Shown here one piece after another: positions 52,450-60,551 of a stretch of DNA of 64,000 nucleotides. Below the pieces are notes generated by a model that worked only from the letters and a program-made list of their open reading frames with translations, searched no databases and was not told the origin of the DNA. Both the position numbers and the translations under genes were made by a program. Numbering within the stretch: position 1 is the first letter of the stretch; each line of letters starts with the position of its first letter. This stretch comes from [Clostridium] leptum DSM 753 (lineage in GTDB: Bacteria; Bacillota; Clostridia; Oscillospirales; Acutalibacteraceae), in NCBI GenBank assembly GCA_000154345.1, contig DS480350.1, positions 124,001 through 188,000 on the forward strand. Direction: 5' to 3'.

Positions 52450-53485
52450 GGCCGGCGTCCTCCAACGGGAAATGTTCGACATAAATGTGCGCAGCACCAA
52501 GTTTTTTCTTATGTGCCCAATAGGTTACAGCCGTTTCGCAAAGCCTGCTGTCGGGAAGCTCTTTCCCATCCTTTGGTTCTATGGTCAGCCTGAGTTCATC
52601 CGGAATCTTTTCTATATCCGGACCGACTGGCGTAATCTGAAGATTATGGATGATCTGATGGAATGCGCCCATAGCCGCGCTTTCATCGCTGTAATACCGT
52701 TGAACCTCCAGCTTTACGGGAGCGATGGTTCCGGCTTCTGATATAAGTGCAGTCCGGAATACCCGTGTCCCAACCTGAAAACGGGGCATATACAGGACGG
52801 TTGACAGAATATGCGGCAGGCTGTCCTCTGTGAGGTTTCCCACACAGAATTCCTCCTGGCTTCGGTAGCTCAGATCCGCATTCAGCAGTACGCCGCCCTT
52901 TGCGTTCACATAGACGGTATCTCCGCAGGTAAAATGGAGCCCCTTAAAATCAGCGTCATAAATGCTTCCCTTGATCGGGATTTCCGATTGTCCAATTCCA
53001 TTTTCCTTCGCCCGTCCTTCCGTCAGAATGGGATAAGGCAGATCGCTTCCGTATTCAAATACCGGACGGTAAAACGGCAGCGCACGATAACGCTCCATTA
53101 CGGCCGGGTCTGCCGGCTCGTGATATGGGTCGATTGTGGCGGTAAGCGCGCAGTGCTCCGGATGTTTGCAGTAATCATATAGCCCGCACAGAGCATCGGC
53201 AAACGGCTGAGAATAGATTCTTGCGTTGGTTGCGCAAAAGAAGCTGTGAATGGAGCATTTCCACACTCTTGCCCGGTACAGAATTTGTTGGATCACATAC
53301 GGAGCAAGCGATGGTTCGCCGCCGGTCAGTACCAGATGGTCGATCTGCCGGACGTCTTCAAAAATACGGTCAATCACCGCGTAATCCATCGACAGTTCTT
53401 CAGCGTCGCCCCGCATACAGTGCGGACACGCCATATTGCATTTCCGGGTCGCCTCCAAAAGAAGGTGCTTCAAATGTAAAAGCAA
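52442..53485 (-). CDS. Radical SAM enzyme
   Basis: 347 residues. The 4Fe-4S motif is CNMACPHC (C-x3-C-x2-C) near residue 20, followed by HLVLTGGEPSLAP, the GGE motif. The C-terminus has no obvious SPASM cysteines. It should generate a 5'-deoxyadenosyl radical; the substrate is unknown. The first start is TTG 53485 after AGGAGGAATCAT. It lies between the JAB/E1 module and the methyltransferase, with a terminator-like hairpin upstream (53504). Confidence 0.88.
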   Translation of the reverse strand: MLLHLKHLLLEATRKCNMACPHCMRGDAEELSMDYAVIDRIFEDVRQIDHLVLTGGEPSLAPYVIQQILYRARVWKCSIHSFFCATNARIYSQPFADALCGLYDYCKHPEHCALTATIDPYHEPADPAVMERYRALPFYRPVFEYGSDLPYPILTEGRAKENGIGQSEIPIKGSIYDADFKGLHFTCGDTVYVNAKGGVLLNADLSYRSQEEFCVGNLTEDSLPHILSTVLYMPRFQVGTRVFRTALISEAGTIAPVKLEVQRYYSDESAAMGAFHQIIHNLQITPVGPDIEKIPDELRLTIEPKDGKELPDSRLCETAVTYWAHKKKLGAAHIYVEHFPLEDAGHE

Positions 53486-53503
53486 AATGATTCCTCCTAA
53501 TAA

Positions 53504-53532
53504 AAAATGCTGTGTTTTTAACACAGCATTTT
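53504..53532 (-). terminator. Terminator inside the cluster
   Basis: AAAATGCTGTGTT (53504-53516) pairs with AACACAGCATTTT (53520-53532) around a TTT loop. On the minus strand it is followed by TTTTTTATT. It separates the JAB/E1 module from the radical SAM gene. Confidence 0.8.
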
Positions 53533-53538
53533 GATGAT

Positions 53539-53964
53539 TTATCCTACCGCCTGTATATGCTGGGAATTGATCCGTTTCCGGATACTTCCCGGGTACATGT
53601 CGGTGAGGACTTTTTGAAGCAGGGAAACATACTGCGGAAAAGACCGCTTGGCAAATCCGGGATATTCACAATCCTCGGGAATCACGGCGTACACAGCCAC
53701 ATAACCGTCGGCGTCGTCCGCGATAATGTCCACATGCCGGTTTCGCAGTACCACATACCGGCTTTGGCCGGCGCCGCAGGGTTTCCATGCGCATATTTTT
53801 TCCAGCGTCTTTTCCCGGTAAGAGAGCTTAACGCTGAGCGTATTGATAAATTTCTCCCAGTCGTCATACGGATCGCCTGTATATACGGCCTCCGCTTCGA
53901 TATAGAATCCGTCGCAGGCCGCCAGGTTCTCATAAGCGGGAGGAAGCCAGTAACCACGTCCCAT
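53539..53964 (-). CDS. Hypothetical protein after E1 gene
   Basis: 141 residues starting MGRGYWLPPAYENLAACDGF. A negatively charged region (YTGDPYDDWEKFINTLSVKL), a beta part (YVVLRNRHVDIIADDADGYV) and a helical end. A similar order is seen in small plasmid proteins of unknown function. Its ATG shares one base with the stop of the 80-residue gene (TGATG). Confidence 0.6.
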   Translation of the reverse strand: MGRGYWLPPAYENLAACDGFYIEAEAVYTGDPYDDWEKFINTLSVKLSYREKTLEKICAWKPCGAGQSRYVVLRNRHVDIIADDADGYVAVYAVIPEDCEYPGFAKRSFPQYVSLLQKVLTDMYPGSIRKRINSQHIQAVG

Positions 53965-54206
53965 CAGGCAGCCCTCCTTCCAAAGCGCCGGGGACGGCGT
54001 TCTGTTGTTTTAGGGACAGCCTTGTCCGCAAGTTCGCGCATCACCGGCGGGAAATCGCTGTTATAAAAATGGACGTTGGAATACACGGTTTTCCTTTTTC
54101 CATCCGCCAGGATCTCCTCGACCCGCACGGTCCTTACCACTTCGCTTTGCCCGTTCCGGCTCTCCGTATGCTCGTTCCGGTAGATGATAAAATGTTGTTC
54201 CTTCAT
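53964..54206 (-). CDS. Small protein between E1 and 141-residue gene
   Basis: 80 residues: IIYRNEHTESRNGQSEVVRT, VRVEEILADGKRKTVYSNVH, then an Arg-rich end. Its size fits a ubiquitin-like protein, but I see no similarity to the PRTRC-C family and no terminal Gly-Gly. Function unknown. It has GAAAGGAAATCGAAA before the ATG and directly follows the E1-like gene. Confidence 0.6.
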   Translation of the reverse strand: MKEQHFIIYRNEHTESRNGQSEVVRTVRVEEILADGKRKTVYSNVHFYNSDFPPVMRELADKAVPKTTERRPRRFGRRAA

Positions 54207-54223
54207 TTTCGATTTCCTTTCTG

Positions 54224-55003
54224 TCAGGCGGCTTTAACAGCCGGCCTTGCGATTCTTTTTCTTGGTTTTACCATTTCCGCCCGCATATTGATCTGGCGGG
54301 AGGAAAACGTGACATACCTGGTTTTCAATTCTCCGCAGATCAGCAGGTCGTACAAAAACGAAACTACGGCGGTGGCCGCCGTGAGGTTCGCCGTGACTGA
54401 CTGGGGTGCGGAAACCGCCCGTTCCGCGCAGGACAGCTCCGACGGGAATTTGTCTTCATCATCCAATATATCCGGATAAAGCGAGCAGACCGGTTTATAT
54501 GTTGTACGCCCGTTTTGACGGACGCCGCATACCACCTGTCCCGTGTGCTCCCCGTTGCCGGAGTCTATGTAGATGAGATCTTTTTGTTTGGCGAAAACGG
54601 CATGGCACAGCTTTCGGGATTTGTTGTTGTCCACACATCCGAGCAAAATTACCCGCTGTGTTTCCGGGATACCCTGATAGCTGCTCTTGAAAAAATCCGG
54701 GACAGTAAGCTGGAACAGTTTTTCCTCGCTTTCCACAAAGCGCGGGATATATTCGCATTCGATGCCGAAAGCAGCGGAATAGCGTTCTGCCAGTACCTGC
54801 GCTTTATTTCTGCCGACGTCCTGTTCCACAAAGTTTTGACGGATTAAATTCTTTTCCTCCACCACGTCGCCGTCGCACACAAGAATCCGCATAGAACGCT
54901 CAGCGGCAAAGCTGATCCGGTACAAATGCGGGATTACATAGCCTCCGGTACCTCCGGCGCCGATGATGATAACCTTGACAGGCGCTGTTTTGGGGTACTT
55001 CAT
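54224..55003 (-). CDS. ThiF/E1-like ubiquitin-activating enzyme homolog
   Basis: 259 residues of the ThiF/MoeB/E1 superfamily: nucleotide-binding VIIIGAGGTGGYVIPHL (residues 11-27), LVCDGDVVEEKNLIRQNF, DVGRNKAQVLAERY and VILLGCVDNNKSR. Cys192 in ELSCAERAVSAPQS is in the position of the adenylation-coupled catalytic Cys of PRTRC-type ThiF proteins. It should adenylate the C-terminus of a ubiquitin-like partner. The start overlaps the JAB gene by ATGA. Confidence 0.88.
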   Translation of the reverse strand: MKYPKTAPVKVIIIGAGGTGGYVIPHLYRISFAAERSMRILVCDGDVVEEKNLIRQNFVEQDVGRNKAQVLAERYSAAFGIECEYIPRFVESEEKLFQLTVPDFFKSSYQGIPETQRVILLGCVDNNKSRKLCHAVFAKQKDLIYIDSGNGEHTGQVVCGVRQNGRTTYKPVCSLYPDILDDEDKFPSELSCAERAVSAPQSVTANLTAATAVVSFLYDLLICGELKTRYVTFSSRQINMRAEMVKPRKRIARPAVKAA

Positions 55004-56430
55004 TCCCTGTTTTCCCTCCTTTCAGGAGGCGTACAGCTTTCCGGAAGTTCCGGGCAAGCCCGTACAGAAAGCAGGTCGATTTTTTCATCCCAGATCGAAG
55101 GATACGGATATGCCTTAAACGAGGTCTCAAAAACGTCCTGCGGTTTTAGGCAGATGAATTTTCCGGCGCAGCTTGCCCGCACAGTAATGTCCGGGAACAC
55201 CTTGTCCAGCCTTCCCACGACGGCATACAGCCTTGTCGCTTTTTCATCGTCGTCATCAACGGGAGAAAACTTTGCCGGCATGGTATTGTGGGAATGAATA
55301 TCCATAACATGGATCATGTGCTCAGGGTACTCTTCCTCCATCACCGAACGGACGCTTACATGTGTCAATTCCTGCCGGGGCACCCGGATAGCGTACTTGC
55401 GGCGGACGGTATCATACAGGATATGCACGAGTGCCTCCAGTTCAAAGCGGTCCGACAGCTTCTGAAAAAAGTTAATAATGAACATCAGGATGTGCATAGG
55501 GATTTTGGGAAGCGCCATCTCGAAACCGCTGTGTGCCTCTGGAAGCTCCGGCAGAAAATCTGCCGGAGCCGTAAAGGTCCCTATAGGGGTTTTACGCATT
55601 TCATAGATTTTGCCATCCCTTGCGGGAAGAATAATAATCGGTTTGTCGCTTGCCTGAGCATCGGCGGCAGTAAGGCAGCATTCCTTATACGAAGGCATCC
55701 GTACCGTTTCGCCTTTGCTCTGCGCCGTTACACGGGGCTTTACCAAGCATTCCGGCTGCTTTTCCGCATCCGTTTTTGCCTTCTTAACTCCGTCAAGGAA
55801 CGCTTTGGATTTCTCGATTTCCGCTTTGACGTCGTACACCTTGTCGGAGCCGGGGTTGCTGATCGTTTTTGTAACCTTTCCATAGGCGACACTCCAGGAT
55901 ACCTTCTTGGATTCGGACAGTTCCGGAAAATCCGTCTCGTATTTCAGCCGAAGGTCCTCAAAGGTACATTCCCGGTCATCAATGGGATCTTTCGCTTTCC
56001 CATAGGAAAAGATTGCCGCTTTCTCCGCAATGCTTGCTGTCAGGCGCTCATCGCTTTTCGCTTTTGCCTTTTTCAGCGCGGCGGTAAAGGGGTCCTCCTC
56101 CTGCGTTTGTGGCGCCTGCTGCGGGGCAGCCGGGGTTTGAGCCAATGCCGTTTCAAAAAGGCTGGCCTGCTTCTGATCTGGCCGCTGAACGACCTGAGAA
56201 GATTCGGGTTCTTCCGGCTTAATCTCCTCAAATTCTGGATTGTCAGCAACCGAATTTCCTTCCTGCGCCGACTCTGTCCCCGCTGCTTCTTGCGTGGGAT
56301 TTTTCTCCTCCGCTGGTCTTTCGTCAGCTGTTTCTTCCGAAACAGGGAACGGGAAGTCAGCGAACAGATCGTTTTCCTCCTCTGCTCCATTGAGGAAATC
56401 ATTCAGGGGATTGTTTGTGCTTTCACTCAT
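55000..56430 (-). CDS. JAB/JAMM metallopeptidase with N-terminal ubiquitin-like candidate
   Basis: 476 residues. N-terminal 110 residues are acidic low-complexity (multiple E/P/Q). Residues about 120-215 contain DPIDDRECTFEDLRLKYETD with FPEL, resembling the PRTRC-C ubiquitin-like pattern (DP...lt-eevr-ya..yPEL), so this may be a fused ubiquitin-like domain (inference). Residues about 300-425 form a JAB domain with the JAMM motif HSHNTMPAKFSPVD: His379, His381, Ser389, Asp392, and an upstream Glu at 330 or 332. It should cleave isopeptide or peptide bonds at the C-terminus of a ubiquitin-like protein. It is the first gene of the cluster. Confidence 0.82.
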   Translation of the reverse strand: MSESTNNPLNDFLNGAEEENDLFADFPFPVSEETADERPAEEKNPTQEAAGTESAQEGNSVADNPEFEEIKPEEPESSQVVQRPDQKQASLFETALAQTPAAPQQAPQTQEEDPFTAALKKAKAKSDERLTASIAEKAAIFSYGKAKDPIDDRECTFEDLRLKYETDFPELSESKKVSWSVAYGKVTKTISNPGSDKVYDVKAEIEKSKAFLDGVKKAKTDAEKQPECLVKPRVTAQSKGETVRMPSYKECCLTAADAQASDKPIIILPARDGKIYEMRKTPIGTFTAPADFLPELPEAHSGFEMALPKIPMHILMFIINFFQKLSDRFELEALVHILYDTVRRKYAIRVPRQELTHVSVRSVMEEEYPEHMIHVMDIHSHNTMPAKFSPVDDDDEKATRLYAVVGRLDKVFPDITVRASCAGKFICLKPQDVFETSFKAYPYPSIWDEKIDLLSVRACPELPESCTPPERRENRE

Positions 56431-56442
56431 GTTGGGTTCGTC

Positions 56443-56665
56443 CTTTCCTTTTTATTTGTAAAACAGAAAAAGGCCGGCTCCCAACTCTTGCGAGTGAAAG
56501 CCGGCCTTCTCTGTAATTACCGGTTGGATTTCTAAGTGTGGAAAATTCCCGCCATTGGACGGGAAACAAAAAAAGCCGGAATTATCTTATACAGATAATT
56601 CCGACCTCGTATCTCATACCAAAGCCCCGAAATAGGGACAGTTGCTCATACCTAATAACAGAATT
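56443..56665 (-). promoter_or_regulatory. Structured leader of the JAB/E1 operon
   Basis: Two terminator-shaped hairpins precede the first gene: CGGAATTATCT (56577-56587)/AGATAATTCCG (56593-56603) followed on the minus strand by GGCTTTTTTTG, and AAGGCCGGC (about 56470-56478)/GCCGGCCTT (56500-56508) followed by TTTTTCTGTTTT. A third hairpin, TTCCCG/CGGGAA (about 56545-56564), sits between. Expression would need read-through, so attenuation or antitermination is likely. The first terminator could also give an RNA of about 85 nt. Confidence 0.7.
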
Positions 56666-56666
56666 G

Positions 56667-56695
56667 ATTATACTATATTTTGTGCTTTCTGTCAA
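56667..56695 (-). promoter_or_regulatory. Perfect sigma-A promoter
   Basis: TTGACA (56695-56690) and TATAAT (56672-56667) on the minus strand are separated by exactly 17 nt. This would start transcription near 56660, about 230 nt before the JAB gene. Confidence 0.9.
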
Positions 56696-56851
56696 GAAAA
56701 ACGCTATATATATAAATTCATTCTTAAAATCTTTCGGACAAAAATATTTTTTCAAAAACGGCTTCTAATATTTGACAAACCATTTTTTCATCGCTTATAC
56801 TATAGGCAAGTCCTTTCTTGAGGGGTGCGGTAATGGGATTGGCCGCGCCCC

Positions 56852-57808
56852 TTATTTTATTAAAAAATTGCCAGTTGCTTTGCACTCCAAAGGGGATTTA
56901 TCATATCTGAGCCCCTTGAATACGGGCTGCCGCAGGGAGCCGGAATCTGTTTTCATCATATACCTCACAACGCAAACCAGATCAGGGGAGAGCCAAACGG
57001 CGTTCTCATTTCCGTGGCCTTTCGGCACCGACATGGGAGGAGAATTTATGGTTTTATGATTTTGTATGATCCGGAAATCATCTCCGGATACGCCCAACGT
57101 GACGTGACCTATATAGACCAATTCGCTGCCGCGATACTGGCCCAGGACAATGCTTGATATAATATCCGATTTTCTGATATATCCGCAGACCACAAAATCA
57201 TCATCCTGGAGGAATTTAATCTTAATCCAGTCCTTGGTTCTGGTATCCGGCCTGTATTTGCTGTTCTTCCGTTTTGCAACGATTCCCTCCAGGTTATTTT
57301 GCTCCGCCAGACGATAGAAGGCGGAGCCTTTTTCTTCAATAAACCTGGACACCGCCAGGTATTGGTTTTCCCTGACAGTTTTCCCTAAAAGCTTTTTGCG
57401 TTCCGCCAAAGGCTCGTCCATAACTGGTTTCCCGTCTAAATATAGAATATCGAAAGCGGTAAAACAGGCCGGAGAACTGGAGGCTGCCAGCCGTATTTTG
57501 AATTGATTTGACAGCAGGCTTCTGCGCTGAACCTCGAAAAAATTCGGCTTTTCATCTTTAATGACAGCCAATTCTCCATCTAAAATACAATTCTTTTTTA
57601 CTTGCCTGTGAAGCTGTGACAATTCGGGGAACTTCGGAAGCAGTCTCATGTTTCTTTTGTTTCTTAGCTCAGTGCCATCCTTGCTTAAATAGGCCAGACA
57701 GCGTTCGCCATCCAATTTTAGTTCAAAGAGATAGTCAGGATCATCAAAGGGCCCGGAATCGGCGCCGATCAGCATAGGCTTTAAGTTTTTGTTTTCCCAA
57801 ATATCCAT
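56852..57808 (-). CDS. ATP-dependent DNA ligase (NHEJ, LigD ligase-like)
   Basis: 318 residues. Motif I ELKLDGERCLAYL with Lys31 as the adenylated residue, RNKRNMRLLPKFPE, and the OB-fold part at the C-terminus (KIKFLQDDDFVVCGYI). It lacks polymerase and nuclease domains of multidomain LigD. With Ku it joins DNA ends. Its ATG overlaps the Ku stop (TAATG), so they are co-translated. It lies in the dormant-cell/repair island with dinB. Confidence 0.92.
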   Translation of the reverse strand: MDIWENKNLKPMLIGADSGPFDDPDYLFELKLDGERCLAYLSKDGTELRNKRNMRLLPKFPELSQLHRQVKKNCILDGELAVIKDEKPNFFEVQRRSLLSNQFKIRLAASSSPACFTAFDILYLDGKPVMDEPLAERKKLLGKTVRENQYLAVSRFIEEKGSAFYRLAEQNNLEGIVAKRKNSKYRPDTRTKDWIKIKFLQDDDFVVCGYIRKSDIISSIVLGQYRGSELVYIGHVTLGVSGDDFRIIQNHKTINSPPMSVPKGHGNENAVWLSPDLVCVVRYMMKTDSGSLRQPVFKGLRYDKSPLECKATGNFLIK

Positions 57809-58617
57809 TAGGAAGCGCCTTTCACTTTTTTACTTCGCCCGCCGCGTTTAGGTTTGTTGGAGCCTGCCTGCTCAATGCTGGCTTTCAAAGCTTCCATCAG
57901 ATCAATTACGTTGCCCTGCTCCTCCTGCTTGGCGGAAACAATCTCCTTGCCGGCGATCTTCTGCTCGATCAAAGCCTTCAGCCGTTCCTGATATTCGTCT
58001 TTATATAGCTCAGGCTGGAATTCTTGATTCATGGAATTAATGAGAGTTTTAGCCATAGCAAGCTCTGCCTCGCTTACTGCAGGATGGGAATACTCTTTAG
58101 GAAGCTCTTTGATTTCGTCAGCGTAAAACAGGGTTTCTATCAGGATACCGTCATCGGTAGGAATGACAGCAAGAAGCGTTTCCTTTTGCCCCATTACGGT
58201 TTTCGCAACCGCGATTTTGTTCTCCTGCTTCATGGCCTGCCTCAGAAGCTCAAAGGCCTTATCGCCGCCGGTTTCCGGCACTGCATGGTAGGTTTTATCG
58301 TAATAAATGGGACGGATCGAGCTTAAATCAGTAAAATGCAGAATTTGAATAGACCGGTCCTTTTCAGTTTTAATCTTTTCAAAATCATCATCGGTAACAA
58401 TCACATATTTGTCCTTGTCATATTCAAAGCCCTTAACAATATCTTTGTTTGTAATTTCCTTGCCGCAGCCGGCGCACGTTTTCTTGTAGCGTACCCGGCT
58501 AAGATCTTCCTTGCACAGCTGGTTAAAATGGATATCGTTGTCCTGGGTAGCCGTGTATAAAGCGATGGGAATATGAACCAGACCGAAAGAAATAGCTCCT
58601 TTGTGGGATGCAGCCAT
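57808..58617 (-). CDS. Ku DNA end-binding protein
   Basis: 269 residues matching bacterial Ku: SHKGAISFGLVHIPIALYTA, CAGCGKEITNKDIVKGFEYD, DRSIQILHFTDLSSIRPIYY, AELAMAKTLINSM. It forms a homodimeric ring on DNA ends and recruits the ligase encoded next. The C-terminal Lys-rich tail (GGRSKKVKG) may aid DNA binding. ATG 58617 follows CGAGGTGTATCAA. A terminator lies upstream at 58786. Confidence 0.94.
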   Translation of the reverse strand: MAASHKGAISFGLVHIPIALYTATQDNDIHFNQLCKEDLSRVRYKKTCAGCGKEITNKDIVKGFEYDKDKYVIVTDDDFEKIKTEKDRSIQILHFTDLSSIRPIYYDKTYHAVPETGGDKAFELLRQAMKQENKIAVAKTVMGQKETLLAVIPTDDGILIETLFYADEIKELPKEYSHPAVSEAELAMAKTLINSMNQEFQPELYKDEYQERLKALIEQKIAGKEIVSAKQEEQGNVIDLMEALKASIEQAGSNKPKRGGRSKKVKGAS

Positions 58618-58785
58618 TTGATACACCTCGTTTGTTTTTTAGTTAGGTTTTCCGAGAATGTTTGGATTATGTTTTTAGGGTGATACCGGCCGGTTTTCGG
58701 TGCGTAGAGAATGAGTCAGCAGCTAAGATATCTCCCATTTTTATCATAAAGCTCGGAGATAAACTCCTCCTGATCTCCTAACATA

Positions 58786-58830
58786 AAAGCACCTGCCTTT
58801 GAGAATAGATTATCCAAAGGCAGGTGCTTT
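58786..58830. terminator. Perfect bidirectional hairpin
   Basis: AAAGCACCTGCCTTTG pairs with CAAAGGCAGGTGCTTT (58815-58830). It lies upstream of both divergent genes (Ku and dinB) in the repair island, so it may close an older transcript or be an RNA element. No gene lies in 58627-58860. Confidence 0.75.
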
Positions 58831-58864
58831 AGAGAAACAGGAAAATATTACCGCTTTACAAAAC

Positions 58865-58907
58865 AGAACGCACGTTCTATGATTAAGAATAAAGGGAACG
58901 TGTGTTT
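58865..58907 (+). promoter_or_regulatory. Two LexA (SOS) boxes upstream of dinB
   Basis: GAACGCACGTTC (58866-58877) is a perfect Firmicute GAAC-N4-GTTC site. GAACGTGTGTTT (58896-58907) is a near match. Both lie within 65 nt of the dinB start, so dinB is probably induced by DNA damage through LexA. Confidence 0.85.
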
Positions 58908-58928
58908 GTTTTTTTGCGAGGCTTTTTT

Positions 58929-60170
58929 ATGGAAAGAATCATTTTACACAGCGATTGCAACAGCTTCTACGCTTCTGTGGAATGCCTGTATCATCCGGAA
59001 ATCAGGAGGAAACCAGTGGCGGTAGGCGGAGATATCGAGCAACGGCATGGTATCATTTTGGCGAAAAATCAGCTTGCCAAACAGTTTCATGTTTCTACCG
59101 GAGAAGCCATTTGGCAGGCAAAACAGAAGTGTCCGGAATTAATCGTTCTGCCGCCGAATTTTCCGTTGTATCTGCGGTTTTCCCGGCTAGCAAGAGACAT
59201 TTATCTTGATTACAGTAACCGGGTGGAGCCATTCGGCTTAGACGAGGCGTGGCTGGATATCACCAGCAGCGAAAATCAAAAGGATAAGGGAGAAAGGACG
59301 GCCCAGGAAATCCGGAAAAGGATTCGGGAAGAATTGGGAATTACCGTGAGTATCGGCGTAAGCTACAATAAAATTTTTGCGAAGCTTGGCAGCGATTATC
59401 AAAAACCAGACGCCGTAACGCTGATTACCAAAGAAAATTACCGCCAGATTGCCTGGCCGCTGCCGCTGTCCGATCTGCTGTATGTAGGGCCGGCCACCAA
59501 ACGAAAATTGAATGGGTTCGGCGTTCATACCATAGGGGAACTTGCCCAAACTCCAGTTGAAATCCTCCGTTCCAAGTTTGGAAAAATCGGGGACATACTG
59601 TGGTGCTTCTCCAACGGGCTGGACAGCTCTCCAGTAGCGGATTTCCAGAATCAGCCTGTTGTTAAGAGCATCGGCAACAGCACCACAGCGCCCAGGGATT
59701 TGGAGAGGGATGAGGACGTGAAAATTATCCTCTATGTTTTGGCGGACAGCGTAGCCCGACGGCTGAGGGAACAGGGGCTCAAAGGGCGAACGATCCACAT
59801 TTCTATACGGGACAACAGTCTTTTTAGCTTTACCCGGCAGAAAACGCTGGGGTTTTATACCAATCTTACTGGGGAAATCGCCGGGGAGGCGCTCTCCTTA
59901 TTTCGTGAGCATTACCGATGGAAACGGCCGGTTCGCAGCGTAGGAATCAGCGTATCGGACTTGGCGGCGGATACGATTTACAGTCAAACCAGTCTGTTTT
60001 GCGATGAGGTAAAACGGGAAAAGGTGGAGCGTTTGGACAAGGCGCTTGACCGCTTAAAGGCACGGTTTGGAACTTTCGCGGTACAGCCGGCGGTTTTGCT
60101 GAAAGACCGAAAGCTTTCCGGCTTCGATCCAAAGAACGATCACATAATCCACCCGGTAGGATATTTTTAA
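58929..60170 (+). CDS. dinB: DNA polymerase IV (Y-family, DinB)
   Basis: 413 residues. N-terminal ERIILHSDCNSFYASVEC with the catalytic Asp, GLDEAWLDIT with the second acidic pair, and VSIGVSYNKIFAKLGSDYQK (finger and palm). The C-terminus has the little-finger domain. It copies damaged DNA at low fidelity. Two LexA boxes precede it. The ATG at 58929 follows GCGAGG; a GTG further upstream is less likely. A small gene and an SRAP gene follow. Confidence 0.95.
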   Translation: MERIILHSDCNSFYASVECLYHPEIRRKPVAVGGDIEQRHGIILAKNQLAKQFHVSTGEAIWQAKQKCPELIVLPPNFPLYLRFSRLARDIYLDYSNRVEPFGLDEAWLDITSSENQKDKGERTAQEIRKRIREELGITVSIGVSYNKIFAKLGSDYQKPDAVTLITKENYRQIAWPLPLSDLLYVGPATKRKLNGFGVHTIGELAQTPVEILRSKFGKIGDILWCFSNGLDSSPVADFQNQPVVKSIGNSTTAPRDLERDEDVKIILYVLADSVARRLREQGLKGRTIHISIRDNSLFSFTRQKTLGFYTNLTGEIAGEALSLFREHYRWKRPVRSVGISVSDLAADTIYSQTSLFCDEVKREKVERLDKALDRLKARFGTFAVQPAVLLKDRKLSGFDPKNDHIIHPVGYF

Positions 60171-60249
60171 AAAATCGGTTTGTTTAGGGCAAGAGGCTGT
60201 CATATGTCTGTTTCATTAAAAATGATTTTGGAAAGGGGAATGGCTGAAA

Positions 60250-60495
60250 ATGTCCTGCAAAAAATATGTAGAAGTAACAGCAAAGTTTGATGTGGACGGC
60301 ACTGTCGTTCCTCTTGAAATCCAATGGGAGGACGGCACCAAATTTGAGATTGACCGGATTCTCGATATCCGCCGGGCGGCGAGCCTCAAGGCAGGAGGAG
60401 CGGGAATCCGGTATATCTGCCGGATTCGAGGCAGGGTAAAATATTTATGGCTGGAAGAAAGCCGATGGTTTGTAGAGGCCAAGGAATCGGATTAA
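60250..60495 (+). CDS. Small hypothetical protein beside dinB
   Basis: 81 residues, beta-rich: YVEVTAKFDVDGTVVPLEIQ, RILDIRRAASLKAGGAGIRY, YLWLEESRWFVEAKE. Similar short proteins commonly follow dinB in Clostridia, but I can name no function. AAAGGGGAATGGCTGAAA precedes the ATG. Confidence 0.7.
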   Translation: MSCKKYVEVTAKFDVDGTVVPLEIQWEDGTKFEIDRILDIRRAASLKAGGAGIRYICRIRGRVKYLWLEESRWFVEAKESD

Positions 60496-60551
60496 AAATA
60501 GAACAGCAAGTAATGAAGTTTCAAAATCGATTGAAATAGGAGGAATTTACG

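Noticed and set aside
53964..54206. 80-residue protein as the ubiquitin-like partner
   Set aside because: Size fits, but no Prok_Ub-like pattern and no C-terminal Gly-Gly; kept as unknown.
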